A stretch of DNA of 64,000 bases from Metabacillus endolithicus (GCF_023078335.1 NZ_CP095550.1:4260001-4324000), one strand, 5' to 3'. Counted from the first letter of the stretch, positions 30,670 to 39,951 are shown. Program-made: numbers and translations. The notes: generated by a model from the sequence alone, not told the origin.

Positions 30670-31814
30670 AAAAGGGAGTCGTCGTAGAATATAGTGATGA
30701 CTTTGTTACGTTGCTCACCCCGGATGGGCAATTTTTAAAAGCTAAGAATAATGAAGGTGTCTATGAATTAGGGGAAGAAATATCTTTTTTTCCTGTAGTG
30801 GATAAACGTGAAGAAGTTATCAGAAAGAGAAAAAGAAATCACATCCTCAGCTATTTTAGTACTCGAATGGCGAAGGCAGGGGCTATATCAGCAATTGCTA
30901 TCATATTTTTTATGATTAGTTTTCTTCCATTTTTCCAAAATGATCAGGTATATGCCTACATGTCCATTGATATTAACCCAAGTTTTGAGGTGGGGGTTGA
31001 TGATCAACTAAATGTGATTTCTTTAGAACCACTAAATGACGAGGCTAACAAGCTAATGGAAAAGGTTTCGGACTGGGAAAATAAACCTTTTGATGAGATT
31101 GTTGATCGAATCGTTGGTGAATGTAAGTTAGAAGGGTACGTTTATCCTGGTAAGGAAATTGTTATAACGACAGTGGTTAATGAAGAAGATAAAAAGGCGC
31201 AAAATGAGCTTCAAGAGGATATTAGTAAAATCCGCTCTTCGTATGAAGAAGACCAGATGATTGTTAAAACAATTGAAGCTGATCAAGAAACTAGAGAAAA
31301 AGCTCAAAAACAAGGGGTTTCGACTGGTAAATATATTGAATTAACTGAAAAAGAGGTAAAACCAGTTAAGGAGAAAGAGACAACACCAGTGGAACAAAAC
31401 AATACTCCTTCAACCCAAGAAAAAGAAGATACAACAACTACTGATCCAGTAAAACAGGAAACTTCAACAACAGTTGAAGAAAATCAACAAACAAAAGATG
31501 AACTAAATTCAAAAGCAAAAGAAAAGTTAAATGAAGTGAAAAATGAGCTAAAAGGGCAGAAAAACGAACAAAAGCAAAATAAAGGCAATCAAGTAAGTAA
31601 CAATAATCGTGACAAACAAAAACAGAAAAACAACAATCGACATAATCACGATGACGATGACGATGATCGTGATAATCGAAAAGACAGAAAAAATAGAGAT
31701 CATAATGATGATGATGATGATGATGATCGGCATAAAAGATGGAACTCGAATAAAGATAGAGATCGAGATGACCGTGAAGAAAGAAAAAGAAACAACAACC
31801 GTGATGATGATTAA
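30666..31814 (+). CDS. rsgI: Anti-sigma-I factor RsgI
   Basis: A 382-residue bitopic membrane protein. The N-terminal cytosolic domain (about 1-50) binds SigI; one membrane helix follows at about 70-90. The conserved extracytoplasmic segment YMSIDINPSFEVGVD contains Asn104-Pro105; autoproteolysis at an Asn-Pro bond has been reported for RsgI proteins. The final 150 residues are low-complexity, Lys/Asn/Gln-rich, and then carry long Asp runs mixed with Arg/Lys, encoded by GAT/GAC repeats around 31648-31730. The tail probably contacts the cell wall. It is translationally coupled to sigI. Confidence 0.93.
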   Translation: MKKGVVVEYSDDFVTLLTPDGQFLKAKNNEGVYELGEEISFFPVVDKREEVIRKRKRNHILSYFSTRMAKAGAISAIAIIFFMISFLPFFQNDQVYAYMSIDINPSFEVGVDDQLNVISLEPLNDEANKLMEKVSDWENKPFDEIVDRIVGECKLEGYVYPGKEIVITTVVNEEDKKAQNELQEDISKIRSSYEEDQMIVKTIEADQETREKAQKQGVSTGKYIELTEKEVKPVKEKETTPVEQNNTPSTQEKEDTTTTDPVKQETSTTVEENQQTKDELNSKAKEKLNEVKNELKGQKNEQKQNKGNQVSNNNRDKQKQKNNNRHNHDDDDDDRDNRKDRKNRDHNDDDDDDDRHKRWNSNKDRDRDDREERKRNNNRDDD

Positions 31815-31840
31815 GGCTGATCCAAATGGACCAGCCTCTT
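31815..31840. terminator. Hairpin between rsgI and SASP gene
   Basis: GGCTGATCC / GGACCAGCC with loop AAAT, then TCTTT. It is a probable shared terminator for convergent genes. Confidence 0.6.
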
Positions 31841-31847
31841 TACCATA

Positions 31848-32048
31848 TTATTCAGTTCTTTGTCCGTTTAGTTGTGATTGTGCTTGTGCAACTAAACGCT
31901 TAGTAATTTCGCCGCCAACAGATCCGTTTGCACGGGAAACTGTATCTGAACCTAGGTTTACACCAAATTCATTTGCAATTTCATATTTAATTTGATCCAG
32001 AGCTTGCTCAATCCCTGGTACAAGTAACTTATTGCTGCTTCTAGCCAT
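31848..32048 (-). CDS. sspD: Alpha/beta-type small acid-soluble spore protein
   Basis: A 66-residue DNA-coating SASP that protects spore DNA. It has the conserved [11 protein letters not shown], which carries the GPR protease site, and [16 protein letters not shown]. The ATG at 32048 has AAGGAG 8 bases upstream; a GTG three codons earlier is inside that site's spacing. The position after rsgI corresponds to B. subtilis sspD, hence the symbol, though alpha/beta SASP paralogues are very similar. Confidence 0.9.
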   Translation of the reverse strand: MARSSNKLLVPGIEQALDQIKYEIANEFGVNLGSDTVSRANGSVGGEITKRLVAQAQSQLNGQRTE

Positions 32049-32228
32049 TTGGAACACTCCTTTAGATGATTGTTCTGAGCTGATAAAGTTTTCGATTTTT
32101 CAGCCTTACTCATAAGGTATCTTTCATTGTTAGTTTCTATACTGGAAAAGTTTAGACTAAGTCTATGACTTTTTTATAAGTAGATTATTTCTTACCCCTA
32201 ATGAAATTAATGTACATGAGCATCATGA

Positions 32229-32912
32229 TTAATTGAGCCTTTCATTCAAATATACTTGTGCTCTTGTTTGCAAATGAGAAGCTGTTACTGCTAAAACAGT
32301 TGTTACAAGAATTCGTTCGATCGTTTTCCACTGACTTTCAGTAAGTTCACTAAATTTCTTTGGTACCGCATTTACTTCTTCTACTATTTGTTGTTCCAGT
32401 GTTTGTCCTCTAAGTGGGAGTTTTTCCAGTTTCTCAAGAATTGTTCCATACATTTCATAAAACATAATCGGATTGATTAAATCATCGCTTCGATCTGAAA
32501 GAGTGTTAAAAACTTCTGTAAGGACCTTTCGAATTTTTTCAAAGTCAAATACATACTTTAAATCTTTTACAATCAATAGCATAGCTGCTTGGTCAATTGA
32601 ATATTTTTTACCAAGTTCAGGAGGCCCGATTAACCCTTTTACATCTCTTTTAATCCAGTTTTGAATGGAAGTTGACTTTAAAGATGTTAATTCACATAAA
32701 TTTGCTAGTGACACAATTTCATTTGTAGACAGGCCAAACTCCTGTAAATTTCGCCGTTTACTAGCTTTTATTAAAAAAGCGGGAATATTTATATCAATTG
32801 GAGAAGTAAAGTTTGATGCTTTTTCTATAATAAGTAAAGGAGATTGTTTGGACTCGCCTTTAAGTGAATATAATAATGCTGTCATTTCTTTTCGTGTTAA
32901 TTGTATAGTCAT
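32229..32912 (-). CDS. ykrK: DUF1836 regulator YkrK
   Basis: A 227-residue protein with an N-terminal helix-turn-helix-like DUF1836 domain (SLKSTSIQNWIKRDVKGLI, then YSIDQAAMLLIVKDLK). Its location beside divergent htpX matches B. subtilis ykrK, reported as a repressor of htpX. There is a 16-bp palindrome in the htpX leader (33084-33099) as a candidate binding site. The C-terminus has a long helix (ESQWKTIERILVTTVLAVTA). Confidence 0.85.
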   Translation of the reverse strand: MTIQLTRKEMTALLYSLKGESKQSPLLIIEKASNFTSPIDINIPAFLIKASKRRNLQEFGLSTNEIVSLANLCELTSLKSTSIQNWIKRDVKGLIGPPELGKKYSIDQAAMLLIVKDLKYVFDFEKIRKVLTEVFNTLSDRSDDLINPIMFYEMYGTILEKLEKLPLRGQTLEQQIVEEVNAVPKKFSELTESQWKTIERILVTTVLAVTASHLQTRAQVYLNERLN

Positions 32913-33041
32913 CTTGACACCTCTTTTTTAGTGGTCTCATCGGAAAGTATAATGTGATTTCATTTGAAAAACCTGTGGACATACCTCGATGTTAAGTATG
33001 TAACAAATTAGTGAACAATTTGTAAAGTGTAAATAAGTATC

Positions 33042-33070
33042 TTGCTTTTACACATAAAAGTTTCTATAAT
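33042..33070 (+). promoter_or_regulatory. Predicted sigma-A promoter of htpX
   Basis: TTGCTT (33042-33047) and TATAAT (33065-33070) with a 17-base spacer, 50 bases before the htpX start. Confidence 0.6.
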
Positions 33071-33083
33071 TTTATTATAGTAT

Positions 33084-33099
33084 AAGTTCATGTGAACTT
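33084..33099. promoter_or_regulatory. Perfect 16-bp palindrome in htpX leader
   Basis: AAGTTCATGTGAACTT is self-complementary and lies just downstream of the predicted -10. This is a good place for a repressor; YkrK from the divergent gene is the natural candidate. Confidence 0.55.
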
Positions 33100-33119
33100 G
33101 AAATTATTTGGAGGTATTT

Positions 33120-33998
33120 ATGGCTAAAAGAATTTTTCTATTTCTTTTATCAAATATTCTAGTCATTACAACGATTGGAATTGTTTTATCACTCTTTAAC
33201 GTTTCTCCCTATCAAAATGTAAATGGTAATTTAGATTTGGTTAGTCTTTTAATTTTTAGTGCTGTGGTAGGTTTTACCGGTTCATTCGTATCACTTGCAA
33301 TTTCTAGATGGATGGCTAAAATGATGATGGGTGTCAAAGTAATTAACCCTGATGGCCAACTATCACCTTATGAAAGAGATCTTGTTGAAAGAGTGTATCG
33401 ATTGTCTCGAGCTGCCGGTTTAACAAAGATGCCTCAAGTTGGTATTTATCAATCACCTGAAGTAAATGCTTTTGCGACAGGATCTTCGAAGCGACGTTCT
33501 TTGGTGGCTGTATCAACGGGACTTCTTCAGGAAATGGATGATGATGCAATTGAAGGTGTATTAGCACATGAGGTGGCACACATCGCCAACGGTGATATGG
33601 TTACAATGACGTTACTACAAGGAATTGTCAATACGTTCGTTGTATTCTTTGCACGAATTGCTGCATGGGTAGCCTCTCGTTTTGTCCGAGAAGACTTGGC
33701 ACCGATTGTTCATTTTATTGCAGTGATCATTTTCCAGATTGTCTTCTCCATTTTGGGAAGCCTGGTTGTGTTCGCATTCTCAAGATATCGTGAATATCAT
33801 GCTGACCGTGGTGGAGCTGACTTAGCGGGCAAGGATAAAATGATACACGCGTTAAGATCTTTAAAACATTATACTCAACGTGTTAGAGACGACCAAGCAT
33901 CTTTATCAACATTAAAAATAAATAGTAAAAAAGGGATGTCATTATTCTCTACACATCCTGATCTTGATGATCGTATAAGTCGATTAGAAGCTAAATAA
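33120..33998 (+). CDS. htpX: Membrane zinc metalloprotease HtpX
   Basis: A 292-residue M48 protease that degrades misfolded membrane proteins. Two N-terminal membrane helices are followed by the zinc motif HEVAH (150-154), two more helices ([20 protein letters not shown]) and the downstream [15 protein letters not shown] with the third ligand. The ATG at 33120 follows GGAGGTATTT; an in-frame TTG at 33108 would overlap that site. It is divergent from its presumed repressor ykrK. Confidence 0.96.
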   Translation: MAKRIFLFLLSNILVITTIGIVLSLFNVSPYQNVNGNLDLVSLLIFSAVVGFTGSFVSLAISRWMAKMMMGVKVINPDGQLSPYERDLVERVYRLSRAAGLTKMPQVGIYQSPEVNAFATGSSKRRSLVAVSTGLLQEMDDDAIEGVLAHEVAHIANGDMVTMTLLQGIVNTFVVFFARIAAWVASRFVREDLAPIVHFIAVIIFQIVFSILGSLVVFAFSRYREYHADRGGADLAGKDKMIHALRSLKHYTQRVRDDQASLSTLKINSKKGMSLFSTHPDLDDRISRLEAK

Positions 33999-34008
33999 AT
34001 GAAAAAAA

Positions 34009-34043
34009 GAATGACAATGGAAGTGCCGTTGTCATTCTTTTTT
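34009..34043 (+). terminator. Terminator after htpX
   Basis: GAATGACAATGG (34009-34020) with CCGTTGTCATTC (34026-34037) and a seven-T run. Confidence 0.85.
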
Positions 34044-34230
34044 GTACGATTTGAATCTATTTATTTTTATTGGATGAATTTGTGAAAAACAGATGCTTTG
34101 TTATTAGTGCTTGAAGATAAGGCGAGTTTTTCTAATAAAGCACTTTTCATTTTATCGTTTTTTCTTTATGATTATAGGACTTAGTTTTTTATATAGGAAA
34201 TTGTTTTTGCAGGATAGGAATGAAGAATGA

Positions 34231-35577
34231 ATGAATAAATTGAAATTTCAAATACAATCTTTAACCCCGGTACAATTAATTGTTTCATATTACTTTTTAG
34301 CTGTTACAGTTTCTGTTCTTTTATTAAGTTTGCCTGTGGCACATAAACCTGGTGTTGAGTTTGCTTTTATCGACAGGCTCTTTACTGCAGTTAGTGCTGT
34401 TAGTGTAACAGGTTTAACTGTAATGTCTACTGCAGATACATTTAGTGTACCTGGTATTTTTATATTAGCCTTTGTTTTACAATTCGGCGGGATAGGCATT
34501 ATGACACTAGGAACATTTGTATGGCTTATTGTGGGTAAGAAAATAGGCTTAAAAGAACGCCAGCTAATCATGACTGACCAAAATCAATCCAACTTATCTG
34601 GTATCGTAAATTTAATTCGGCAAATTATTGTACTCATTCTTATTATTGAGTTAATTGGAGCGTTAATTTTAGGAACTTACTTCTTAAAATACTATCCAAC
34701 ATGGCAGGAGGCATATCTGCATGGATTTTTCACTTCGATTAGTGCAACAACAAATGGTGGCTTTGATATTACTGGTCAATCTTTAATCCCCTTTGCTGAT
34801 GATTATTTTATTCAGTTTATTGTGATGATTTTAATTGTTTTAGGTGCAATTGGTTTTCCGGTATTAATTGAAGTGAAAGATTTTCTTTTTAATAAAAGTC
34901 AACGATTCCGTTTTACGTTGTTTACCAAAATAACTTCCATTACCTTTTTTGCTTTAATTTTGGGGGGCACCATTACAATTGCTGCTCTTGAGTATTCTTA
35001 TTTTTTTAACGGAAAAGAATGGCATGAAACGTTTTTTTATTCTCTATTTCAATCAACAGCAACCCGAAGTGGTGGTTTAGCAACAATGGACGTTAGTATG
35101 TTTACAGATACGACGATTTTAGTTATGTGTGCGCTAATGTTTATTGGGGCATCTCCAAGCTCAGTTGGAGGGGGAATTCGAACAACAACATTTGCTTTAA
35201 ATCTTTTATTTCTTTTTCATTTTGCAAGAGGAAATAAGTCCATTAAGATTTTTAAAAGGGAGCTTTATGAGGAAGATTTAATGAAGTCAGTCGTAGTAAC
35301 AATGATGGCATTTCTAATATGTTTTTTTGCCCTCGTTATATTAGCGATAACAGAGCCTTTTGAATTTATAGAAATATTATTTGAAGTTTGTTCAGCATTT
35401 GGAACAACAGGACTATCGATGGGTATCACACCTGAATTAAGCTCAATTGGAAAAATTGTTATTATGATCTTAATGTTTATCGGTAGAATTGGTATACTTA
35501 CGTTTTTGTATCTATTAGGAACTAAGGAAAGAAAAGCAAATTATCATTATCCAAAAGAGCGAGTAATCATCGGATAA
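34231..35577 (+). CDS. ktrD: Ktr-type potassium transporter membrane subunit
   Basis: A 448-residue TrkH/KtrB-family K+ channel-like transporter with four pore loops carrying the selectivity glycines: SVTGLTV, TNGGFDI, SGGLATM and GTTGLSM. It normally forms a complex with a cytosolic KtrA/KtrC RCK subunit encoded elsewhere. The position between htpX and the ykrP/kinE region matches B. subtilis ktrD, supporting that name over ktrB. Confidence 0.9.
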   Translation: MNKLKFQIQSLTPVQLIVSYYFLAVTVSVLLLSLPVAHKPGVEFAFIDRLFTAVSAVSVTGLTVMSTADTFSVPGIFILAFVLQFGGIGIMTLGTFVWLIVGKKIGLKERQLIMTDQNQSNLSGIVNLIRQIIVLILIIELIGALILGTYFLKYYPTWQEAYLHGFFTSISATTNGGFDITGQSLIPFADDYFIQFIVMILIVLGAIGFPVLIEVKDFLFNKSQRFRFTLFTKITSITFFALILGGTITIAALEYSYFFNGKEWHETFFYSLFQSTATRSGGLATMDVSMFTDTTILVMCALMFIGASPSSVGGGIRTTTFALNLLFLFHFARGNKSIKIFKRELYEEDLMKSVVVTMMAFLICFFALVILAITEPFEFIEILFEVCSAFGTTGLSMGITPELSSIGKIVIMILMFIGRIGILTFLYLLGTKERKANYHYPKERVIIG

Positions 35578-35583
35578 ATTGTG

Positions 35584-35617
35584 AAGGATTGATGCAGTGA
35601 GGCATCAATCCTTTTTT
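35584..35617 (+). terminator. Terminator after ktrD
   Basis: 12-bp stem AAGGATTGATGC / GCATCAATCCTT (35584-35595 with 35602-35613) and a T-run. Confidence 0.85.
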
Positions 35618-35638
35618 GAATTTCCTTTTATAGCTTAG

Positions 35639-35989
35639 TTAATCATTGTTATAGCTTACATCTTTATCGGGATGTGTAAAAGGCACTCCTTGAGGTCTTT
35701 TTTTAGCTTCAATTAAATCTCTATTTTCCGAAGTGTTCCAACCAATGTCGTTTGTCGGATGAACCCATTGATCACCAGCCATAATCGAGGGATCAATATC
35801 GTCACTCCAATGATTTAAAGGTGATTGTGTTGAGCTATAAATACTATCTCCAATTGTTACACCATACTCGTTAATAAAAGGTTTTTTCATTTTTATACCT
35901 GTTCCTTTCCAAGAAGGAGCATTTATCTGATGTGGTAGTGTTTCGTTTATTGTGAAGTTTTCATCTTTATGTTTTTTCAATTTCGTCAC
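35639..35989 (-). CDS. DUF3905-type hypothetical protein
   Basis: A 116-residue hydrophilic protein with conserved-looking segments NETLPHQINAPSWKGTG, SPLNHWSDDIDP and AGDQWVHPTNDIGWNT, which I recognise as a Bacillaceae family (DUF3905) of unknown function, often found in spore formers. No signal peptide or membrane segment. It is convergent with ktrD and upstream of two small genes on the other strand. Confidence 0.6.
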   Translation of the reverse strand: MTKLKKHKDENFTINETLPHQINAPSWKGTGIKMKKPFINEYGVTIGDSIYSSTQSPLNHWSDDIDPSIMAGDQWVHPTNDIGWNTSENRDLIEAKKRPQGVPFTHPDKDVSYNND

Positions 35990-36157
35990 CTCATATGATT
36001 ATTTTTGTAATATGTTGCCCGAAACTATAGAGGGAATTGTCTTTAAACCCATTTTCCGTTTTCTACCTATGATAGAAATGAGAAGTTCAGGTAAAAGTAA
36101 AAAAGTAATATCATAACAAGGCTTAGATAAAAGCTTAAAAATATGAGGTGATTCGTT

Positions 36158-36310
36158 TTGAAAAGAAAAGCGTTTAGAAATCAAGCTGCAAAACAAAATT
36201 TTACTCCTACTGAAAGCCTGCCTGATACTGAATTTGCAGAAATTAACGATGATCAGGATCCGATGAAGGGTGCCAACCGTAACTCTAAACAAGGAAAGCA
36301 AGGGAAGTAA
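36158..36310 (+). CDS. Small hydrophilic protein, 50 residues
   Basis: TTG at 36158 follows GAGGTGATTCGTT, a good ribosome site. The product is basic at both ends with an acidic middle (NFTPTESLPDTEFAEINDDQ) and a Lys/Gln-rich tail. The style recalls minor small acid-soluble spore proteins but I do not recognise a family. It sits two bases upstream of a second small gene, so the two probably form an operon. Confidence 0.6.
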   Translation: MKRKAFRNQAAKQNFTPTESLPDTEFAEINDDQDPMKGANRNSKQGKQGK

Positions 36311-36312
36311 AG

Positions 36313-36492
36313 ATGACAAAAAAGAAAAATATGAAAAGTAAAGATATGCAAAATCATAAGAAACCGATGGAGACTGACATATTACAAGAAGAATTTGGTC
36401 AAGAAACTGGTGATGTTAACGCATCAAAGCTTTTTGAGGCAATAGCAGGAAATGAAAAAGCGGAGAAAAAAGAAGGTAAGCGAAAAAAATAA
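36313..36492 (+). CDS. Small charged protein, 59 residues
   Basis: ATG at 36313, three codons after AGGGAAG in the end of the preceding gene. It is Lys-rich at both ends with FGQETGDVNASKLFEAIAG in the middle. It may correspond in position to B. subtilis ykzE between ktrD and ykrP, but that is positional inference only. It is followed by a strong terminator. Confidence 0.6.
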   Translation: MTKKKNMKSKDMQNHKKPMETDILQEEFGQETGDVNASKLFEAIAGNEKAEKKEGKRKK

Positions 36493-36495
36493 ATA

Positions 36496-36526
36496 AAAGT
36501 GAGAGATGAAGAATCTCTCACTTTAG
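36496..36526. terminator. Bidirectional terminator
   Basis: AAAGTGAGAGAT pairs with ATCTCTCACTTT. The minus-strand gene's stop codon overlaps its foot. Confidence 0.75.
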
Positions 36527-38289
36527 CTAACTTTTGTATCAAGCTCACTTGAAAGTACTGTATAAACGGTTGTGTTTGAATGAATAGCGTCATAATGAAC
36601 AAGTACAAAGGAGTTTTCATTTATAATCTTACCTGTCTTCAAGTAATGATCTAAATTAAATGGTAAAGTTTCTAACACAGTATGTTTAAATAAATCTTTT
36701 TCAGAGAACTGTTTTTTAGCAAATTCTTCTCCTAAAAGAAGAGGGTTTTCTAGAACTGAGTGATAGATCTTACTTCTTTCTTGTTTTGATAAAGTTTCAC
36801 TCCACCAAGGCTTACGAGGTTTATAATTTTGGTTTCGTAAATAATCATACTTCATAAAGCCGCTGGCAATTGTTAACTCGTTTCTCTTATTGCTTCCAAG
36901 GAAATCATATAAGTGTTTATACAAATCTTCAAGTTGATGGCCAATTCTTGTCCATCCTTTTTCATCCCAATATGTCCCAAAATCCTGAAAGAAATCAAAT
37001 GGGGTTTGGAAAAGATGTGTTACTAAATATTCAATGGTTTCATCCATTCGATGGTCATTCCAATATTTCTCCAACACATCTTCAAGGTGTTTGATTTTCG
37101 TAATATCATCAAAGGATAGAACATTATTTTTAAGAATTTCATACGGAGAATGATCCATATAAACATAGCCGTGATGTTCAGCACGAAGGCGTAATCCTGT
37201 GCCTCTAAGCATCTTTAAGAAACCTAGTTGAAGCTCTTCAGGACGAAGTTCAAATACGTCATTAAATGTTTTCTTAAATGAATCATAATTTTCCTCAGGC
37301 AGACCTGCAATTAGATCAAGATGCTGATCAATCTTTCCGCCTTCTTTTACCATTGTCACCGTTCTTGTTAGCTTATTAAAGTTTTGTTTTCTCATAACAA
37401 GTTCGTTTGTAGCATCATTTGTCGACTGAACACCAATTTCAAAACGGAACAAACCCTTTGGGGCATGATCATTTAAAAATTGGATAACTTCCGGTCTCAT
37501 AATGTCTGCTGTAATCTCAAACTGAAAAACAGTACCTGGTTTATGCTCATCAATAAGAAATTGAAACATTTCCATTGCATAACTACGACTAATGTTAAAG
37601 GTACGATCAACAAATTTTATCGTTTTTGCACCATTCTCCATAAGAAAACGAATATCTTCTTTCACTTTTTCACGATCAAAATAACGAACTCCAACTTCAA
37701 TGGAGGACAGGCAGAACTGACAGCTAAATGGACAACCACGACTTGTTTCAATATATGTTACGCGTTTTGAAAGGTGTTGGAGGTCTTCTTCAAAGCGAAA
37801 TGGAGAAGGTAGAACCTTTAGGTCAACTTTGTTTCGTTGCGGTTTAATCTGCACCTTATTTTCCTCGCGGTAAGCTATCCCACTAACATTATCAAAGTTT
37901 TGTTCCCCATTTAATTCATCCAGTAGCTGCTTGAACGATTGCTCTCCTTCACCTATGATAATGAAATCAACCTCTGGAATTTTATCCATCCACTCTTTAG
38001 TATCGTAGGTAACTTCAGGGCCACCTAAAACAATAATCAAAGAAGGATTAATTTTCTTAAGCATTTTAATCACTTTTATTGTTTCTTCAATATTCCATAT
38101 ATAACAGCTAAAACCGATAATTTCAGGCTTCTTAGCGTGTAAATCTGTTACGATATTCATGGCAGGATCTTTTATTGTGTATTCTGCCAGTTCAACTTCG
38201 TATTCAGGTTGTGCATAGGCTTTTAAGTAACGGATTGATAAGCTTGTATGAATATACTTAGCATTAAGCGTCGATAAAACAGTTTTCAT
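36523..38289 (-). CDS. B12-binding-domain radical SAM protein with DUF4080
   Basis: A 588-residue class B-like radical SAM enzyme. The N-terminal cobalamin-binding Rossmann domain spans about 1-140 (VLGGPEVTYD, FIIIGEGEQSF). The radical SAM core has the cluster motif CPFSCQFC near residues 185-192. A C-terminal DUF4080 region contains WDEKGWTRIG and RKPWWSETLS. The family is usually annotated by domain only; methylation or another radical reaction is possible and the substrate is unknown. It stands alone. At the equivalent place B. subtilis, as I recall it, has no such gene. Confidence 0.8.
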   Translation of the reverse strand: MKTVLSTLNAKYIHTSLSIRYLKAYAQPEYEVELAEYTIKDPAMNIVTDLHAKKPEIIGFSCYIWNIEETIKVIKMLKKINPSLIIVLGGPEVTYDTKEWMDKIPEVDFIIIGEGEQSFKQLLDELNGEQNFDNVSGIAYREENKVQIKPQRNKVDLKVLPSPFRFEEDLQHLSKRVTYIETSRGCPFSCQFCLSSIEVGVRYFDREKVKEDIRFLMENGAKTIKFVDRTFNISRSYAMEMFQFLIDEHKPGTVFQFEITADIMRPEVIQFLNDHAPKGLFRFEIGVQSTNDATNELVMRKQNFNKLTRTVTMVKEGGKIDQHLDLIAGLPEENYDSFKKTFNDVFELRPEELQLGFLKMLRGTGLRLRAEHHGYVYMDHSPYEILKNNVLSFDDITKIKHLEDVLEKYWNDHRMDETIEYLVTHLFQTPFDFFQDFGTYWDEKGWTRIGHQLEDLYKHLYDFLGSNKRNELTIASGFMKYDYLRNQNYKPRKPWWSETLSKQERSKIYHSVLENPLLLGEEFAKKQFSEKDLFKHTVLETLPFNLDHYLKTGKIINENSFVLVHYDAIHSNTTVYTVLSSELDTKVS

Positions 38290-38470
38290 TTTATTTATAC
38301 ACCACTTCGATTATTTTATTTATATAAGCTAGTTGTACTTTTAATACAGTAAAACCAAGGAACAGATTCATTCCACAATTACTTATTGTATCATAAATAA
38401 TTTTAAAAACGTATATGTGTCATGTGGGCATGTATCCATAGTATGGAAAAGTTCTTTTAAAAACAAACCT

Positions 38471-38503
38471 AAAAAGAACAAGCATAATACTTGTTCTTTA
38501 GGA
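38471..38503 (-). terminator. Terminator of ykrP
   Basis: AAAGAACAAG (38473-38482) with CTTGTTCTTT (38490-38499), followed by T residues on the minus strand. Confidence 0.75.
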
Positions 38504-38508
38504 AGTGT

Positions 38509-39516
38509 CTATTTAAGTGACAAGCTCTTTAAGTAATAATGAATTCCTGAAGGTTTCATCTCTATAAAGGGACTTGTTAATTCTTTTACAACCTTAGTTG
38601 ATAAAATTGATGTTAAAAGTATAGATAATGTTGTTAGCAGAACTATACTTTGAAAATCTCCCATCCAATCTACGGCATGTGTGTTTCTCATATATTGAAT
38701 GATAAAGCCATGTAACAGATAAACATAAAATGTTCTAGTGCCCCATTCCGTGAAAAAGGTCTGTTTTGTAGGAATCAATGCTAAAAAGCTAAGAGAAGTT
38801 ACAAGAGTTAAACTGTAGAATCCTAACCGAATAAATGCACTGCCTATTGTCAGATCACCGAATTGTGCATATGACTTTGAGCCAAATAGCCATTCATAAT
38901 CAAAATCAGCAAAGAAATAAGTAATAAAGGTAATAGATAATAGGAAGAATGCGACTCCTCTAACATGCACTCTTGTTATATAGTCAAAATGTTCTCTTTT
39001 TAGGTAAAAACCTAGTAAAAATAGGGGAAAGAACACGAATGTTCTAGATAGACTTAAGTAATTACTTATATCTTCTAAATACCCAACTGAAAGCCCGATA
39101 ATAAAGGCAATCGCAAGCGACCATGTAGCGGAAAGCCTCGTTGCACCAAATAAAAAAAGATTCCAGAAAAACAAACTAACTAAAAACCATAAAGACCAGT
39201 GAGGGTCTAGTGGATCAAGAACATTTGCATTTTGTTTCTCAACAAAAAAGTAATATACCGAATAGATTCCTTGAAAAATAAGATAAGGAAGTATTAGTTT
39301 TTTAGCGATTTTGCTTACATATCCTTTTTTCTTAAACCCTTTTGCGAAATACCCTGAGATAAGGATAAACGCAGGCATATGGAAGGTATAGAGAAATTTA
39401 TATATGGTCATCATGATTGGACTTTCATCTATAAACGGCCGGATAACATGACCAAAAACAACTAAAAAAATTAATAAGAATTTTGCATTATCAAAATAGC
39501 TAACACGATTTTTCAT
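38509..39516 (-). CDS. ykrP: Acyltransferase family membrane protein YkrP
   Basis: A 335-residue member of the acyltransferase 3 family, which O-acylates extracytoplasmic glycans. It has the family signature at the N-terminus (FDNAKFLLIFLVVFGHVIRP with the conserved His), HMPAFILISGYFAKG, and about ten membrane helices. Gene order before kinE and ogt agrees with B. subtilis ykrP. The target polymer is unknown. Confidence 0.85.
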   Translation of the reverse strand: MKNRVSYFDNAKFLLIFLVVFGHVIRPFIDESPIMMTIYKFLYTFHMPAFILISGYFAKGFKKKGYVSKIAKKLILPYLIFQGIYSVYYFFVEKQNANVLDPLDPHWSLWFLVSLFFWNLFLFGATRLSATWSLAIAFIIGLSVGYLEDISNYLSLSRTFVFFPLFLLGFYLKREHFDYITRVHVRGVAFFLLSITFITYFFADFDYEWLFGSKSYAQFGDLTIGSAFIRLGFYSLTLVTSLSFLALIPTKQTFFTEWGTRTFYVYLLHGFIIQYMRNTHAVDWMGDFQSIVLLTTLSILLTSILSTKVVKELTSPFIEMKPSGIHYYLKSLSLK

Positions 39517-39756
39517 GCGCTCACCTTTCCTTCAGAAGTTATAAATCGTAAAACTATCCTTCTATTCCCAAATTTGATATACGTTTAAACGGTACCTTTG
39601 TATCATTTTCCAAAAAGTTTATCTGTAAGATTGCAGATAGACTCATTTTAGACAAGAATACATAGTTTCTTACATACTTGATATATAAGTTTTTTGATAA
39701 AAAAACCTTACTAAAGTATGTTTCGAATAAAGCTACTTCTTTTTTAGGGATGTAAT

Positions 39757-39797
39757 AAAGCTGTCATCTATTTGTAAGATAGATGACAGCTTTTTCC
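39757..39797 (+). terminator. Strong orphan terminator hairpin upstream of kinE
   Basis: 15-bp perfect stem AAAGCTGTCATCTAT (39757-39771) / ATAGATGACAGCTTT (39779-39793) with five T residues on the + strand. No + strand gene ends here: it lies in the 435-base divergent gap between ykrP and kinE. It could end an unannotated small RNA or act as a kinE leader attenuator. The rest of the gap holds nothing else gene-like. Confidence 0.7.
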
Positions 39798-39814
39798 TTT
39801 AAAACGAATAGTGT

Positions 39815-39821
39815 TGTCGAA
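39815..39821. promoter_or_regulatory. Candidate Spo0A box upstream of kinE
   Basis: TGTCGAA matches the 0A-box core TGNCGAA, about 130 bases before the kinE start. A 7-base match is weak alone, but a phosphorelay kinase gene is a plausible target. Confidence 0.35.
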
Positions 39822-39951
39822 ATACCTTACTATATTACAGCCTTCACAGTAAAAAAGAAACATTTTCTATCATTTTGTAGATAGGTGAAGGACAATGCCA
39901 TAACTTGTAGAATACATGATAGTAGAAAGTTCGTGATTAGGGGTGAAAAGA

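Noticed and set aside
31548..31995. Ile/Met-rich frames on both strands over the rsgI tail
   Set aside because: Shifted readings of the GAT/GAC repeats; low-complexity artefacts.
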